Assembly (NCBI RefSeq): GCF_013393905.1
Contig: NZ_CP040272.1
Span: 2,914,001 to 2,978,000, forward strand
Origin: Nostoc sp. C052
GTDB lineage: Bacteria; Cyanobacteriota; Cyanobacteriia; Cyanobacteriales; Nostocaceae
DNA: 64,000 nt
Direction of reading: 5' to 3'
This document shows positions 34,287 through 42,999 of the stretch, in pieces. Each line of letters opens with the position of its first letter. The first letter of the stretch is position 1. Position numbers and translations under genes: made by a program. A model generated the notes under the pieces. It ran no database searches. It was not told the DNA's origin and saw only the letters and a program-made list of their open reading frames with translations.

Positions 34287-34511
34287 TCAAACCACAGCAT
34301 AGATATTTCTGAATTTTTGTGTCACTTCCCTACGCCCACTACCGCGATGCCGTGGCACATCATCTGTACTTTGTTCAGATGCTACCAGCCAGTGTTCCGA
34401 AGTAGGCGTGGAAGACAGCCCTGTTGATAAGTGATTGACCATTGCTTGGCGGTTAAAAGCTAAGGGGCCGAACACCAGACTCGATATTAAAAGTGAAATG
34501 GCAGCACGCAT
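34287..34511 (-). CDS. patX: PatX-type RGSGR heterocyst-inhibitor prepeptide
   Basis: 74 residues. The N-terminus is a hydrophobic export signal (MRAAISLLISSLVFGPLAFN). A polar middle follows, and near the C-terminus is DDVPRHRGSGRREVTQKF. RGSGR is the pentapeptide by which PatS, HetN and PatX act on HetR, and the flanking His and the position near the end are those of the PatX family. The upstream region has the published PatX promoter layout: an NtcA box (34589-34602) and then TCCGGA (34569-34574), about 58 bases before the ATG. It presumably gives a diffusible signal that blocks HetR in neighbouring cells. hetR itself is 17 kb away in this window. The ribosome binding site is weak. Confidence 0.92.
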   Translation of the reverse strand: MRAAISLLISSLVFGPLAFNRQAMVNHLSTGLSSTPTSEHWLVASEQSTDDVPRHRGSGRREVTQKFRNIYAVV

Positions 34512-34546
34512 AGCAAATGTCTATTTTGGAACTCTCCACTTCACTG

Positions 34547-34602
34547 ATACTTAGCTTTTTGATTAATATCCGGACAATTCATCAAAAAGTATTCTGTTTT
34601 AC
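34547..34602 (-). promoter_or_regulatory. patX promoter: NtcA box plus DIF1 hexamer
   Basis: Reading towards patX: GTA-N8-TAC at 34602-34589, 14 bases, TCCGGA (DIF1 motif) at 34574-34569, 16 bases, then AAGTAT (34552-34547) as a weak -10. This combination marks genes induced in developing heterocysts. Confidence 0.85.
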
Positions 34603-34618
34603 TGAAAATAAACTCCTC

Positions 34619-36361
34619 TTATCCTCCGTTTAAATGTTCGACTAATAACCAATTACCAGAGTGATTGTAACGACCCCACAATGTAACTAATTGTTCGTCG
34701 GGATAAGCGCGTAATTGCTGGTCAATGTGCGATCGCAAAGTCACAAGTTGCCAATTTTGCCCTTGATATGCAACTGGTGCTGTGACAGTGAATCTGTATT
34801 CTTGCTGTTCCAATCGGTAAAAAATGCCTGTGAAACAGTTACTTTCCTGAATTAATGCCTTCCCCGATGGGCAAGGGCAATCGCCACTAACTGGATAAGC
34901 TTGTGGGTTCTCTAAGTAATACAGTTGCCAGTGCTGCCAATCCGAATGATTGGGGGGAAGATTAAACAAAGGAATAATTAACGCTTTTAAGCGATTATCT
35001 TCTAATAAAGCCGTTTGCAGCTTTCTAATAGGTAAATCCCTCGGCTGGCAGTTTAATTCGACACATATCGCCGCTGCCATCCCTGCTGCTTGACCAATGC
35101 CCATCACCACAGGTTGTAATCTGGTAGCGCCATTGGCAATGTGGGAGACAGAAATATTCTTCTCACAGACTAAGAAACCATCTGTTGTAGCTGGAATTAA
35201 ACAACTGTAGGGAATTGTAAAAGGAGTTCCAGTCCAACGTCCTCCCCAGCGGATCGATTTAGGTTGCAGTGGGAATTGAACACCAGGATAATGATGGTCA
35301 TTGGCGTAATTACCAACTGCGACCGCATCATTAAATATAGATGCAACTCTACCTGTTGCGATCGGTAAAATATCCTGTTCGCGGACAGTAGTTAGCCCCA
35401 CTAAGCGGCGGCTTTCCCGGTAATAAGGATGCAGTGCAAAAGCTGTAGGAGTGTGAGGAAATACTTTTTCTGCTAAACCATAGCGACTACCAAGCTGATT
35501 TTGGATAAAATGGGCAAAATTTTGGCTGTGCCAGCGAGATTCTTGGATGAATTCACCTCTGGATACATCTGACTCTATCAACCTCCCTACCCCTTCGCCG
35601 TAGTCATTGCCACAGATTGGCCAATTCATCATAAATAGGCCACCAGGCAAACGTCCATAATTTAAAAATGTCTCTGCTCCATAGCCATCCCAAGCACCTG
35701 TAAACTGGGATGGATTATAGTTAGGTGCAGCCGGAATTTCTGGGGCAACAGCTTCACCAAAGTCCTGCATAATGACTACATAAGTGGGCGCTTGCACAGG
35801 ATATCTTTGGGTTAAAGAGTTAAAAGTCACTGGGGCGCTGGGTTCTCCCCACTCCGATTGCAATTCCCAACCCCAGCGGTAAGGTATGTCAGCTAAAGCC
35901 AATAAATCTCCTAATTCTGTGCCATCGAGAATAACCTTGGCTGTGACAGCAAAATTAGCAAAGCGCACACCAGTAATCGAATCACCTTGTCGGAAGACTT
36001 CTAAAGGTACTTGTTCCGAAATCCACTCCAAATTGGGCAATTCCTGCACCCAATCTGCAAAAATCTCTGCCCCAATCCGGGGATCGTAACTAAAAAAGCT
36101 TACCCAGCTGTTATCTAATCCTCCCGACTGTCGTTGTCGCAATTCCTGCAAAAACGTACCCCATAACCCCGTTTGAAAGGCTTCTAATTCATTGCCATCG
36201 GGTACAGATACACCAGCCGAAGTTAGCATCCCCCCCAACCAAGGAAATTCACTCACCAAAATGGTTTTGGCTCCCCGTCGCGCCGCTTGGATAGCAGCCG
36301 CAGTCCCTCCAGTTCCTCCACCAACAACTAAGACATCAGCTGTATATGTCTGATGAACCAT
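34619..36361 (-). CDS. FAD-dependent oxidoreductase (FAD_oxidored family)
   Basis: About 580 residues from the ATG at 36361 (MVHQTYTADVLVVGGGTGG), which has GGAGG eight bases upstream; an upstream ATG in frame is less well placed. The N-terminal Rossmann fold has VLVVGGGTGGTAAAIQAARR and LVSEFPWLGGMLTSAG. A second FAD block is KVILDGTELGDLLALA, and the C-terminal FAD motif is GFLVCEKNISVSHIANGATR followed by VVMGIGQAAGMAAAI. This resembles PF12831 proteins. The substrate is unknown. There is no signal peptide. Its 3' end lies just beyond the patX promoter and reads towards patX, so read-through into patX is possible. Confidence 0.85.
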   Translation of the reverse strand: MVHQTYTADVLVVGGGTGGTAAAIQAARRGAKTILVSEFPWLGGMLTSAGVSVPDGNELEAFQTGLWGTFLQELRQRQSGGLDNSWVSFFSYDPRIGAEIFADWVQELPNLEWISEQVPLEVFRQGDSITGVRFANFAVTAKVILDGTELGDLLALADIPYRWGWELQSEWGEPSAPVTFNSLTQRYPVQAPTYVVIMQDFGEAVAPEIPAAPNYNPSQFTGAWDGYGAETFLNYGRLPGGLFMMNWPICGNDYGEGVGRLIESDVSRGEFIQESRWHSQNFAHFIQNQLGSRYGLAEKVFPHTPTAFALHPYYRESRRLVGLTTVREQDILPIATGRVASIFNDAVAVGNYANDHHYPGVQFPLQPKSIRWGGRWTGTPFTIPYSCLIPATTDGFLVCEKNISVSHIANGATRLQPVVMGIGQAAGMAAAICVELNCQPRDLPIRKLQTALLEDNRLKALIIPLFNLPPNHSDWQHWQLYYLENPQAYPVSGDCPCPSGKALIQESNCFTGIFYRLEQQEYRFTVTAPVAYQGQNWQLVTLRSHIDQQLRAYPDEQLVTLWGRYNHSGNWLLVEHLNGG

Positions 36362-36376
36362 GACCAAATCCTCCAT

Positions 36377-36808
36377 CAGGGTTAGCTATCTAGCTGATTT
36401 TGGTTGATCCTTGGCTCTACTTTTATCAGCTGAGTTTATAATTCACCTCTAGAAATCAGCTTTTGTCAAGTTTAAGAAGACTTTTCTAAGCACTAAAGTG
36501 CTGACTACAAACCTTGAAAATGTATTACCGCAATTACGTATGAAATATTACACATTCACCTTGGTAAGGTACAAGGGTCTTGCGTTTTACACATCTGTAT
36601 GCAAAGATAATTTCACATAAAATACTGTAAATCTATCAAGTTACCGGATTAATCGAGGCTTAATGCTTTTAAATCTAGCTGATTGCAAATGAAGGCATTC
36701 AGCAGATATTCATTTGACAATGAATTACTAAAATCTAAATAATAATTTATTTTAGTGTAAATCACACTAACAAACTGAAGAAGAAAGAATAATTTAGACT
36801 AAAAAACA
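36377..36808. promoter_or_regulatory. AT-rich divergent spacer upstream of the RND pump
   Basis: 432 bases without a gene, with poly-A/T runs. The sequence just before 36809 (ctgaagaagaaagaat) offers a weak ribosome binding site about 20 bases from the start. I found no perfect NtcA box. Function presumed promoter. Confidence 0.35.
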
Positions 36809-39800
36809 ATGTGGATTGTTAAACTTGCTCTTCGTCGTCCCTATACATTTGTAATTACTTCCATACTTATTTTTGCTTTAGGAATAGTTACTATTACGCG
36901 CATGGCAACGGATATTTTTCCAGAAATTAATATTCCCGTTGTCAGTGTAATTTGGTCTTATAGTGGTGTCTCACCAGAAGAAATGGAACAGCGGATCGTG
37001 ACAGCGAGCGAACGATCCTTTACAACCACTGTTAATGATATTGAACACATCGAATCGCAATCACTCAATGGTGTTAGCGTCATAAAAGTTTTCTTCCAAC
37101 CAGGAGCAAAAATTGAAGCAGCAGTAGCTCAACTTACCTCTAATACTCAAACGATTCTTCGAGGTTTACCTCCAGGAATTACACCTCCTTTAATTGTTCG
37201 CTACAATGCGTCTAATGTGCCAATTCTTCAACTAAGTGTTAGCAGCACATCACTATCAGAGCAAGAACTTTACGATAACGGCAATAATTTTCTACGGACT
37301 CAGCTAGCGACTGTTCAAGGTGCATCTGTACCGTTGCCTTATGGAGGTAAACCTCGGCAAATTATGGTAGATATTGACCCGCAGGCACTATTTGCTAAAG
37401 GTCTTTCAGCTACAGATGTCACAACCGCAATCAGCGCCCAAAATCTGATCTTACCTGGAGGAAATGCCAAATTAGGCGATCGCGAGTACAGTGTTCGACT
37501 CAATAGCAGTCCCCAAGTCTTAGAAGCCTTAAACAATTTACCCATTAAACAGATTAACGGCACTGTAATTTATATACGTGATGTTGCCCAAGTCCATGAT
37601 GGTTTTGCAGTGCAGAACAATATTGTTCGTCGAGATGGGCGACGCTCTAGCTTATTAACTATTCTCAAAAATGGTAGTGCTTCAACTTTAGATGTTGTAG
37701 CTAGAGTCAAAGAAAGACTACCCAAAATTCAAGCTACATTACCCAAAGAATTAGATTTAGAAATCATATTTGATCAATCCATATTTGTTAAAGCTTCTAT
37801 CCACGGAGTATTAACCGAAGGATTGATTGCAGCTTGTTTAACTGCCGCCATGATTTTATTATTCTTAGGCAGTTGGCGCAGCACTTTAATTGTGGCAATT
37901 TCTATCCCTTTATCAATTCTTTGTTCTATCATTGCTCTGCGATTGATCGGACAAACTCTGAATATTATGACTTTGGGAGGTCTATCTCTAGCAGTTGGGA
38001 TTTTAGTTGATGATGCCACAGTAGAAATTGAAAATATCCATCGTAACTTGGGACAAGGAAAACCTTTGCAACAAGCTATTTTAGATGGCGCACAACAAAT
38101 AGCTGTTCCGGCTTTTGTTTCAACGTTGGCAATCTGTATTGTTTTTATCCCAATTGTCTTTTTAACAGGAGTAGCACAATCGCTATTTATGCCTTTAGGA
38201 ATGGCGGTTGTTTTTGCGATGCTTGCCTCTTATCTACTGTCGCGGACAGTAGTACCAATGTTGGCAAAGTTTCTCCTTGGTAAGGAACTACATCTTTATA
38301 CTGAACATGAAAATTTAGGTAATAATGGTCATGTATCTGACCCAGTTTCCAAAAAAGATATTTTCTGGCGAATTCATGAGCAGTTTAACCGCCAATTTGA
38401 GAAATTTCGCCAAAACTATCGAAATACTTTAGCCAAAGCTCTAAATCATCGGGGTGTAGTTTTTGCGATGTTTGGTGCTTTTTGGGTAAGCGCCTTAGTT
38501 TTACTACCTTTTGTTGGTCAAGACTTTTTTCCTCAAGTAGATGCAGGTCAGTTTCGCCTGCATGTCCGCGCTCCTGCGGGAACACGACTTGAAAAAACAG
38601 AACAGATTTTTACTCAAGTTGAAAATGAGATTCGTCGGGTTATTCCTGAGCAAGAATTAGAAATTATTCTTGACAATATTGGTTTACCTGTAGGTGGAGT
38701 CAACCTGGCTTTTAGTGACACAGCAACCATCGGCGCTGGTGATGGAGAAATTCTTGTCGGTCTTAAAGAAGGTAAACATCATTCTACTTGGCAATATGTT
38801 AGACAACTACGCCAAACATTAACCGCCCAATTTCCTGAATTAACCTTCTTTTTCCAACCTGCGGATATAGTGACTCAAATTCTCAATTTCGGTTTACCAG
38901 CCCCTATTGATATTCAGGTCATAGGGCCAGCTAAGAATCGCCGAGATAACTACAAAATTGCCCGACAAATCAAAACCAAAATAGCTCAAATTCCGGGAGC
39001 AGTTGATGTTCATTTGCATCAAATTGTTGATGCCCCAGACCTACGTATTAATGTAGATCGTGATCAAGCACAACGTAACGGTTTAACTCAACGAGATGTT
39101 GCCAATAACCTACTCACATCATTAAGTTCTAGTGGTCAAACATCACCCAATTTTTGGCTTGATCCTATCAAAGGAGTCAGTTATCCAATAGCAGTACAAG
39201 TTCCCCAGTACAAACTTAACTCACTAGAAAAAATTCAGAATACTCCTGTTGCGAACGGTTCTAATTCGTCACAACTTTTAAGCAATATTGCTATTGCTAA
39301 ACGTGGAAAAGCTCCTGCTGTTGTTAATCATTACAATGTACAGCCTGTATTTAACATTTACGCCAATGTTCAAGGTCGTGATTTAGGTGGTGTAGCCAGC
39401 GATATTTATAAAATAGTTGGGCAATTTCAGCAGAAGTTACCGCGTGGAACGTCAATTATGGTGAAAGGTCAAGTAGAAACGATGAATTCATCTTTTCTAG
39501 GATTAGAAGTAGGATTGATATTTGCTATTGGATTAGTTTATTGCTTAATAGTAGTCAATTTTCAATCTTGGATTGATCCATTCATTATTATGATGGCACT
39601 GCCAAATGCTTTAGCCGGAATTGTCTGGATATTGTTTGTGACTAACACGACTTTTAGTGTACCTTCTTTGATGGGTGCAATTATGAGTATTGGGGTTGCT
39701 ACTGCTAATAGTATTTTGCTTGTTACCTTTGCTAATGAGCAACGTCTAATAGGAGAAAAAGCTGTTTCGGCGGCTTTATCTGCTGGTTATACCCGTTTGC

Positions 39801-40048
39801 GTCCAGTATTAATGACCGCTGCGGCCATGATTATGGGGATGTTACCAATGTCTCTTGGTTTAGGAGAAGGTGGTGAACAAAATGCTCCTTTAGGACGTGC
39901 TGTAATTGGTGGATTATTAGCAGCAACAGTAGCAACTTTAATTTTTGTACCTGTAATTTATAGTATTTTGCGCCGAAAACAACCCCAAAATTTAGAGTTA
40001 GAGGAAGAACTATCCTCTACTATAAAATTAACTGTAGCTAATCGATAA
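36809..40048 (+). CDS. RND-family efflux transporter permease
   Basis: 1079 residues, full length for AcrB/HAE-1-like pumps. The first transmembrane helix is at residues ~10-30 (YTFVITSILIFALGIVTI). Two large periplasmic loops and two sets of central helices follow, including the signature GILVDDATVEIENIHR around residue 395. The C-terminal helices end at SILRRKQPQN. It exports lipophilic compounds or metals using the proton gradient. It is followed, after 94 bases with a hairpin repeat, by its periplasmic adaptor gene. This permease-then-adaptor order is less common than the reverse. No outer-membrane factor is encoded nearby; a TolC homologue elsewhere is expected. Confidence 0.93.
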   Translation: MWIVKLALRRPYTFVITSILIFALGIVTITRMATDIFPEINIPVVSVIWSYSGVSPEEMEQRIVTASERSFTTTVNDIEHIESQSLNGVSVIKVFFQPGAKIEAAVAQLTSNTQTILRGLPPGITPPLIVRYNASNVPILQLSVSSTSLSEQELYDNGNNFLRTQLATVQGASVPLPYGGKPRQIMVDIDPQALFAKGLSATDVTTAISAQNLILPGGNAKLGDREYSVRLNSSPQVLEALNNLPIKQINGTVIYIRDVAQVHDGFAVQNNIVRRDGRRSSLLTILKNGSASTLDVVARVKERLPKIQATLPKELDLEIIFDQSIFVKASIHGVLTEGLIAACLTAAMILLFLGSWRSTLIVAISIPLSILCSIIALRLIGQTLNIMTLGGLSLAVGILVDDATVEIENIHRNLGQGKPLQQAILDGAQQIAVPAFVSTLAICIVFIPIVFLTGVAQSLFMPLGMAVVFAMLASYLLSRTVVPMLAKFLLGKELHLYTEHENLGNNGHVSDPVSKKDIFWRIHEQFNRQFEKFRQNYRNTLAKALNHRGVVFAMFGAFWVSALVLLPFVGQDFFPQVDAGQFRLHVRAPAGTRLEKTEQIFTQVENEIRRVIPEQELEIILDNIGLPVGGVNLAFSDTATIGAGDGEILVGLKEGKHHSTWQYVRQLRQTLTAQFPELTFFFQPADIVTQILNFGLPAPIDIQVIGPAKNRRDNYKIARQIKTKIAQIPGAVDVHLHQIVDAPDLRINVDRDQAQRNGLTQRDVANNLLTSLSSSGQTSPNFWLDPIKGVSYPIAVQVPQYKLNSLEKIQNTPVANGSNSSQLLSNIAIAKRGKAPAVVNHYNVQPVFNIYANVQGRDLGGVASDIYKIVGQFQQKLPRGTSIMVKGQVETMNSSFLGLEVGLIFAIGLVYCLIVVNFQSWIDPFIIMMALPNALAGIVWILFVTNTTFSVPSLMGAIMSIGVATANSILLVTFANEQRLIGEKAVSAALSAGYTRLRPVLMTAAAMIMGMLPMSLGLGEGGEQNAPLGRAVIGGLLAATVATLIFVPVIYSILRRKQPQNLELEEELSSTIKLTVANR

Positions 40049-40065
40049 ATTTTTCGTGAATAATT

Positions 40066-40098
40066 AGATCCCCGACTTCTCTAAGAAGTCATGGATCT
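40066..40098. repeat. Palindromic repeat between pump and adaptor
   Basis: AGATCCCCGACTTCT (40066-40080) pairs with AGAAGTCATGGATCT (40084-40098), with two mismatches and a three-base loop. Same family as the perfect hairpin at 47471-47499. It could attenuate transcription between the permease and adaptor genes. Confidence 0.7.
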
Positions 40099-40142
40099 GA
40101 AAGAATTTTGATAACTCAACAAATCAAATAGAATTCTATAGT

Positions 40143-41564
40143 ATGGATACTCAAGAAAATACCCAAGTTAATAATTCTGATATTGCAGCAACGACTAAAA
40201 AAAGTCGTTTCACTTCGATCACCATTATTGCTACGACTACTTTAGTTGTTACTGGACTTTTAGCACTTGGTATTATACCTCGTTTACAAAAGCAATCAGA
40301 ATTAAATGCTTTCGCTAAATCTACAAAAAAAGTCTCTTCGGTTAATGTAGTTCAGCCAAAAGTTGCCGCTAATTTCACTGAACTAGTCCTACCTAGCAGT
40401 ATTCAAGCCAGCCAAGAAACCACAATTTATGCCCGTACTAGCGGCTATTTACAAAAGAAATTAGTGGATATTGGCGAACGTGTTAATAGGGGACAGCTAT
40501 TAGCTATAATTGACGCCCCGGAAACTGACCAAGATATACAGCAAGCTCGTGCAGAATTGGCAAAATCTGAGGCGAATCTGGCTCAAGTTCAGGCAGATTT
40601 AGCACAAAAGCAAAGTAATCTTTCTCAAACAAAAGCTAACTTAAAAGCTAGACAGGCGGAATTAGCCGAAGCACGTACTAACCTAGAATTAGCACGTCAA
40701 ACTTGGCAACGTTGGCAATTACTTCAAAAGCAAGGAGCCGTGACTACACAAGCGGCTGATGAACGTGAAAGTGCTTTTAATGCAAGTCGAGCTAATGTAG
40801 ATACTTTAATTGCGCGCGTTAATTCAGACCAAGAAAGTGTAAATACTGCTCTTGCAGCTATTAATTCTCAAAAAGCTAATATTAATGCGTTTATCGCAAG
40901 TAAGAGTGTTAGTAAATCAGATTTACAACGGATAACTTCTTTGCAAACATTCAAACAAATTGTTGCTCCTTTTGCGGGTGTAATTACTGCTCGTAACATA
41001 GATACAGGAGCTTTAATTTCTGCGGGGAGCAATAGTAATAGTGGAAATTCCTGGTTATTTAAGATTGCTCAGACGGATAATTTACGTATCCGAATTAATG
41101 TTCCCCAGGCTTTTGTGCAATCAATTCACCCTGGACAAACTGCGCTTGTTCGTGTTCGTGAGCTACCGAAAAAATCTTTTGCTGGTAAAGTTATTCGGAC
41201 AGCTGATGTCTTAGATGCTACTTCTAATACTCTTTTAACTGAAATTGAAGTACAGAATTCAGACAATGTGTTGCGTCCTGGGATGTATGCTGAAGTGACT
41301 TTTAAGGCTGAACGTGCCAATCCACCTTTATTAGTACCAGCTAATACCTTAGTTATTAATGCAGATGGTATACAAGTAGCTACTGTCACGAAGGAAAAGA
41401 AAGTTAAGTACCAGAAAGTAGAGCTTGGACGAGATTATGGTACTGAAGTTGAAGTTGTTTCTGGTTTAAGCCCTAATGTGAGGTTAATTACTAATCCTAC
41501 AGATGCTCTCCAAGATGGGAAATCGGTTCAGGTACTTGCATCTAAGCATAAGACTAAGAATTGA
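40143..41564 (+). CDS. RND efflux periplasmic adaptor (membrane fusion protein)
   Basis: 473 residues. One N-terminal membrane anchor lies at residues ~27-47 (ITIIATTTLVVTGLLALGII). A lipoyl-like half-motif follows (TIYARTSGYLQKKLVDIGER), then a long coiled-coil hairpin at ~120-260 rich in Ala/Gln/Lys (AELAKSEANLAQVQADLAQK). The second lipoyl half and beta-barrel domains (QIVAPFAGVITARNIDTGAL, then LRPGMYAEVTFK) complete it. It bridges the RND permease to an outer-membrane channel. Co-transcribed with the permease at 36809. Confidence 0.92.
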   Translation: MDTQENTQVNNSDIAATTKKSRFTSITIIATTTLVVTGLLALGIIPRLQKQSELNAFAKSTKKVSSVNVVQPKVAANFTELVLPSSIQASQETTIYARTSGYLQKKLVDIGERVNRGQLLAIIDAPETDQDIQQARAELAKSEANLAQVQADLAQKQSNLSQTKANLKARQAELAEARTNLELARQTWQRWQLLQKQGAVTTQAADERESAFNASRANVDTLIARVNSDQESVNTALAAINSQKANINAFIASKSVSKSDLQRITSLQTFKQIVAPFAGVITARNIDTGALISAGSNSNSGNSWLFKIAQTDNLRIRINVPQAFVQSIHPGQTALVRVRELPKKSFAGKVIRTADVLDATSNTLLTEIEVQNSDNVLRPGMYAEVTFKAERANPPLLVPANTLVINADGIQVATVTKEKKVKYQKVELGRDYGTEVEVVSGLSPNVRLITNPTDALQDGKSVQVLASKHKTKN

Positions 41565-41818
41565 ATTTTGAATTCGGAGCGTACCCCATCTCTACGGGAC
41601 GCTCTGCGAATGGGAAGCAAGCGACGTGATTACGCAAGAGTTATGGAATAACGTAGACACTTCTCTACGAGACGCTACGCGAACGGCTTGCTGCAAGCTA
41701 CCACAGAGGCACGGAGGACACGGAGAAATCAGAGCTTGAGAGATATTTTGCGTAAGTCCTATAGCTTAACGTTGACCACTAATGTTACATCTAGTATCGT
41801 TGAGCGGGAAAAACCAAC
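41565..41818. repeat. Spacer made of dispersed Nostoc repeats
   Basis: It contains ctctacgggacgctctgcga (about 41590), ctctacgagacgctacgcga (about 41663), accacagaggcacggaggac (about 41700) and ttgcgtaagtcctata (41748-41763). The last word recurs at about 50004, and the third at about 20434 with changes. No gene. Confidence 0.7.
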
Positions 41819-42865
41819 GTGAAAGCACAGGTATTTAGAGGCGTCAATCAACTGTCTTACGAAGATATCCCAGTTCCAACTGTGGAACCAGATGAAGTGC
41901 TGGTACAGGTGCGGGTTGTGGGGTTGTGTCAGTCAGATATTAAAAAAATTCGTTATCCACTGTATGAACCGCCGCGCATTTTTGGACATGAAACTGCCGG
42001 CACGATCGCAGCATTAGGCAATAATGTTAAAGGTTGGCAAGTTGGACAACGGGTAGCAGTAATGCACCACATCCCTTGTATGCGTTGCGCCTACTGTCTA
42101 AATGATAATTTCTCGATGTGCGATGTTTACAAAAACATCTCCACAACCGCAGGTTTTAACGCCAGTGGTGGCGGTTTTGCCGATTATGTCAAGGTTCCTG
42201 GACATATTGTGGAAAATGGTGGGTTGATTCCCATCCCATATAACATCAGTTTTGAAGAAGCGAGTTTTGTAGAGCCTACTAATTGCTGCTTGAAAGCTGT
42301 GAAAAAAGCCCAAATTGCTCCAGGACAAACTGTGTTAGTTACTGGTGCTGGGCCCATTGGGTTAATGTTTATTATGTTGGTGAAGTATTTCGGAGCAAAA
42401 GCGATCGCTACCGATTTACTACCTTCTAGAATTGATAAAGCCTTGAGTGTCGGTGCAGAGGCGGCTTTTGATGCCCGCGATCCTGATTTAACCGCCAAAA
42501 TCTCTGCCTTAACTGGTGGACTAGGTGTTGATGTAACTTTGCTGGCTGTTCCTAGTGAGAAAGCTTTCTTTCAAGCACTTGATAATACCCGCAAAGGTGG
42601 CAAAATCTTGTTTTTTGCCGAATTTCCTGATGAGTTGGAAATTCCCATTAATCCCAATATCCTCTACCGTCGAGAAATTGACTTGATCGGTAGTTATAGC
42701 TCATCTTATCGGCTTCAGAATCTATCAGCCGATATTGTATTTAATCAACGAATTGATGTGAAAGCGTTGATTAGCGATCGCTATCCATTAAAAGATTTAT
42801 CAGCAGCGGTGGAGCAAGCGATCGCACCTACACCGGATACTTATAAAATATTAATTTACCCGTAA
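41819..42865 (+). CDS. Zinc-dependent medium-chain dehydrogenase
   Basis: 348 residues, with a GTG start at 41819. The catalytic zinc region has VVGLCQSDIKK and the GHE motif (FGHETAGTIA). The four structural-zinc cysteines are in PCMRCAYCLNDNFSMC. The NAD(P)-binding fold starts at VLVTGAGPIGLMFIMLVKY. It belongs to the threonine/sorbitol/alcohol dehydrogenase branch. The substrate cannot be told; relatives oxidise sugar alcohols or threonine. Monocistronic; the spacer downstream holds a MITE-like element. Confidence 0.88.
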   Translation: MKAQVFRGVNQLSYEDIPVPTVEPDEVLVQVRVVGLCQSDIKKIRYPLYEPPRIFGHETAGTIAALGNNVKGWQVGQRVAVMHHIPCMRCAYCLNDNFSMCDVYKNISTTAGFNASGGGFADYVKVPGHIVENGGLIPIPYNISFEEASFVEPTNCCLKAVKKAQIAPGQTVLVTGAGPIGLMFIMLVKYFGAKAIATDLLPSRIDKALSVGAEAAFDARDPDLTAKISALTGGLGVDVTLLAVPSEKAFFQALDNTRKGGKILFFAEFPDELEIPINPNILYRREIDLIGSYSSSYRLQNLSADIVFNQRIDVKALISDRYPLKDLSAAVEQAIAPTPDTYKILIYP

Positions 42866-42886
42866 AAGGAAATTTCTCATCTCCCG

Positions 42887-42973
42887 ATACGGTTCGGTTA
42901 AGCCAAGAGACGCGATAAATCGCCGTCTTTTCAATCTAGGGCGTGTGATCAAAAAACCTTATCCGAACCGTAT
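42887..42973. mobile_element. MITE-like 87-bp element
   Basis: Terminal inverted repeats ATACGGTTCGGTTAAG (42887-42902) and CTTATCCGAACCGTAT (42958-42973) match at 15 of 16 positions. The words tctcatctccc flank it on both sides (42875-42885 and 42976-42986) and may be a target duplication, though the right side is itself repetitive. Inside, gacgcgataaatcgccgtc can form a second hairpin. A half copy is at 56561-56604. Confidence 0.7.
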
Positions 42974-42999
42974 TGTCTCATCTCCCTCATCTCCCTAAA

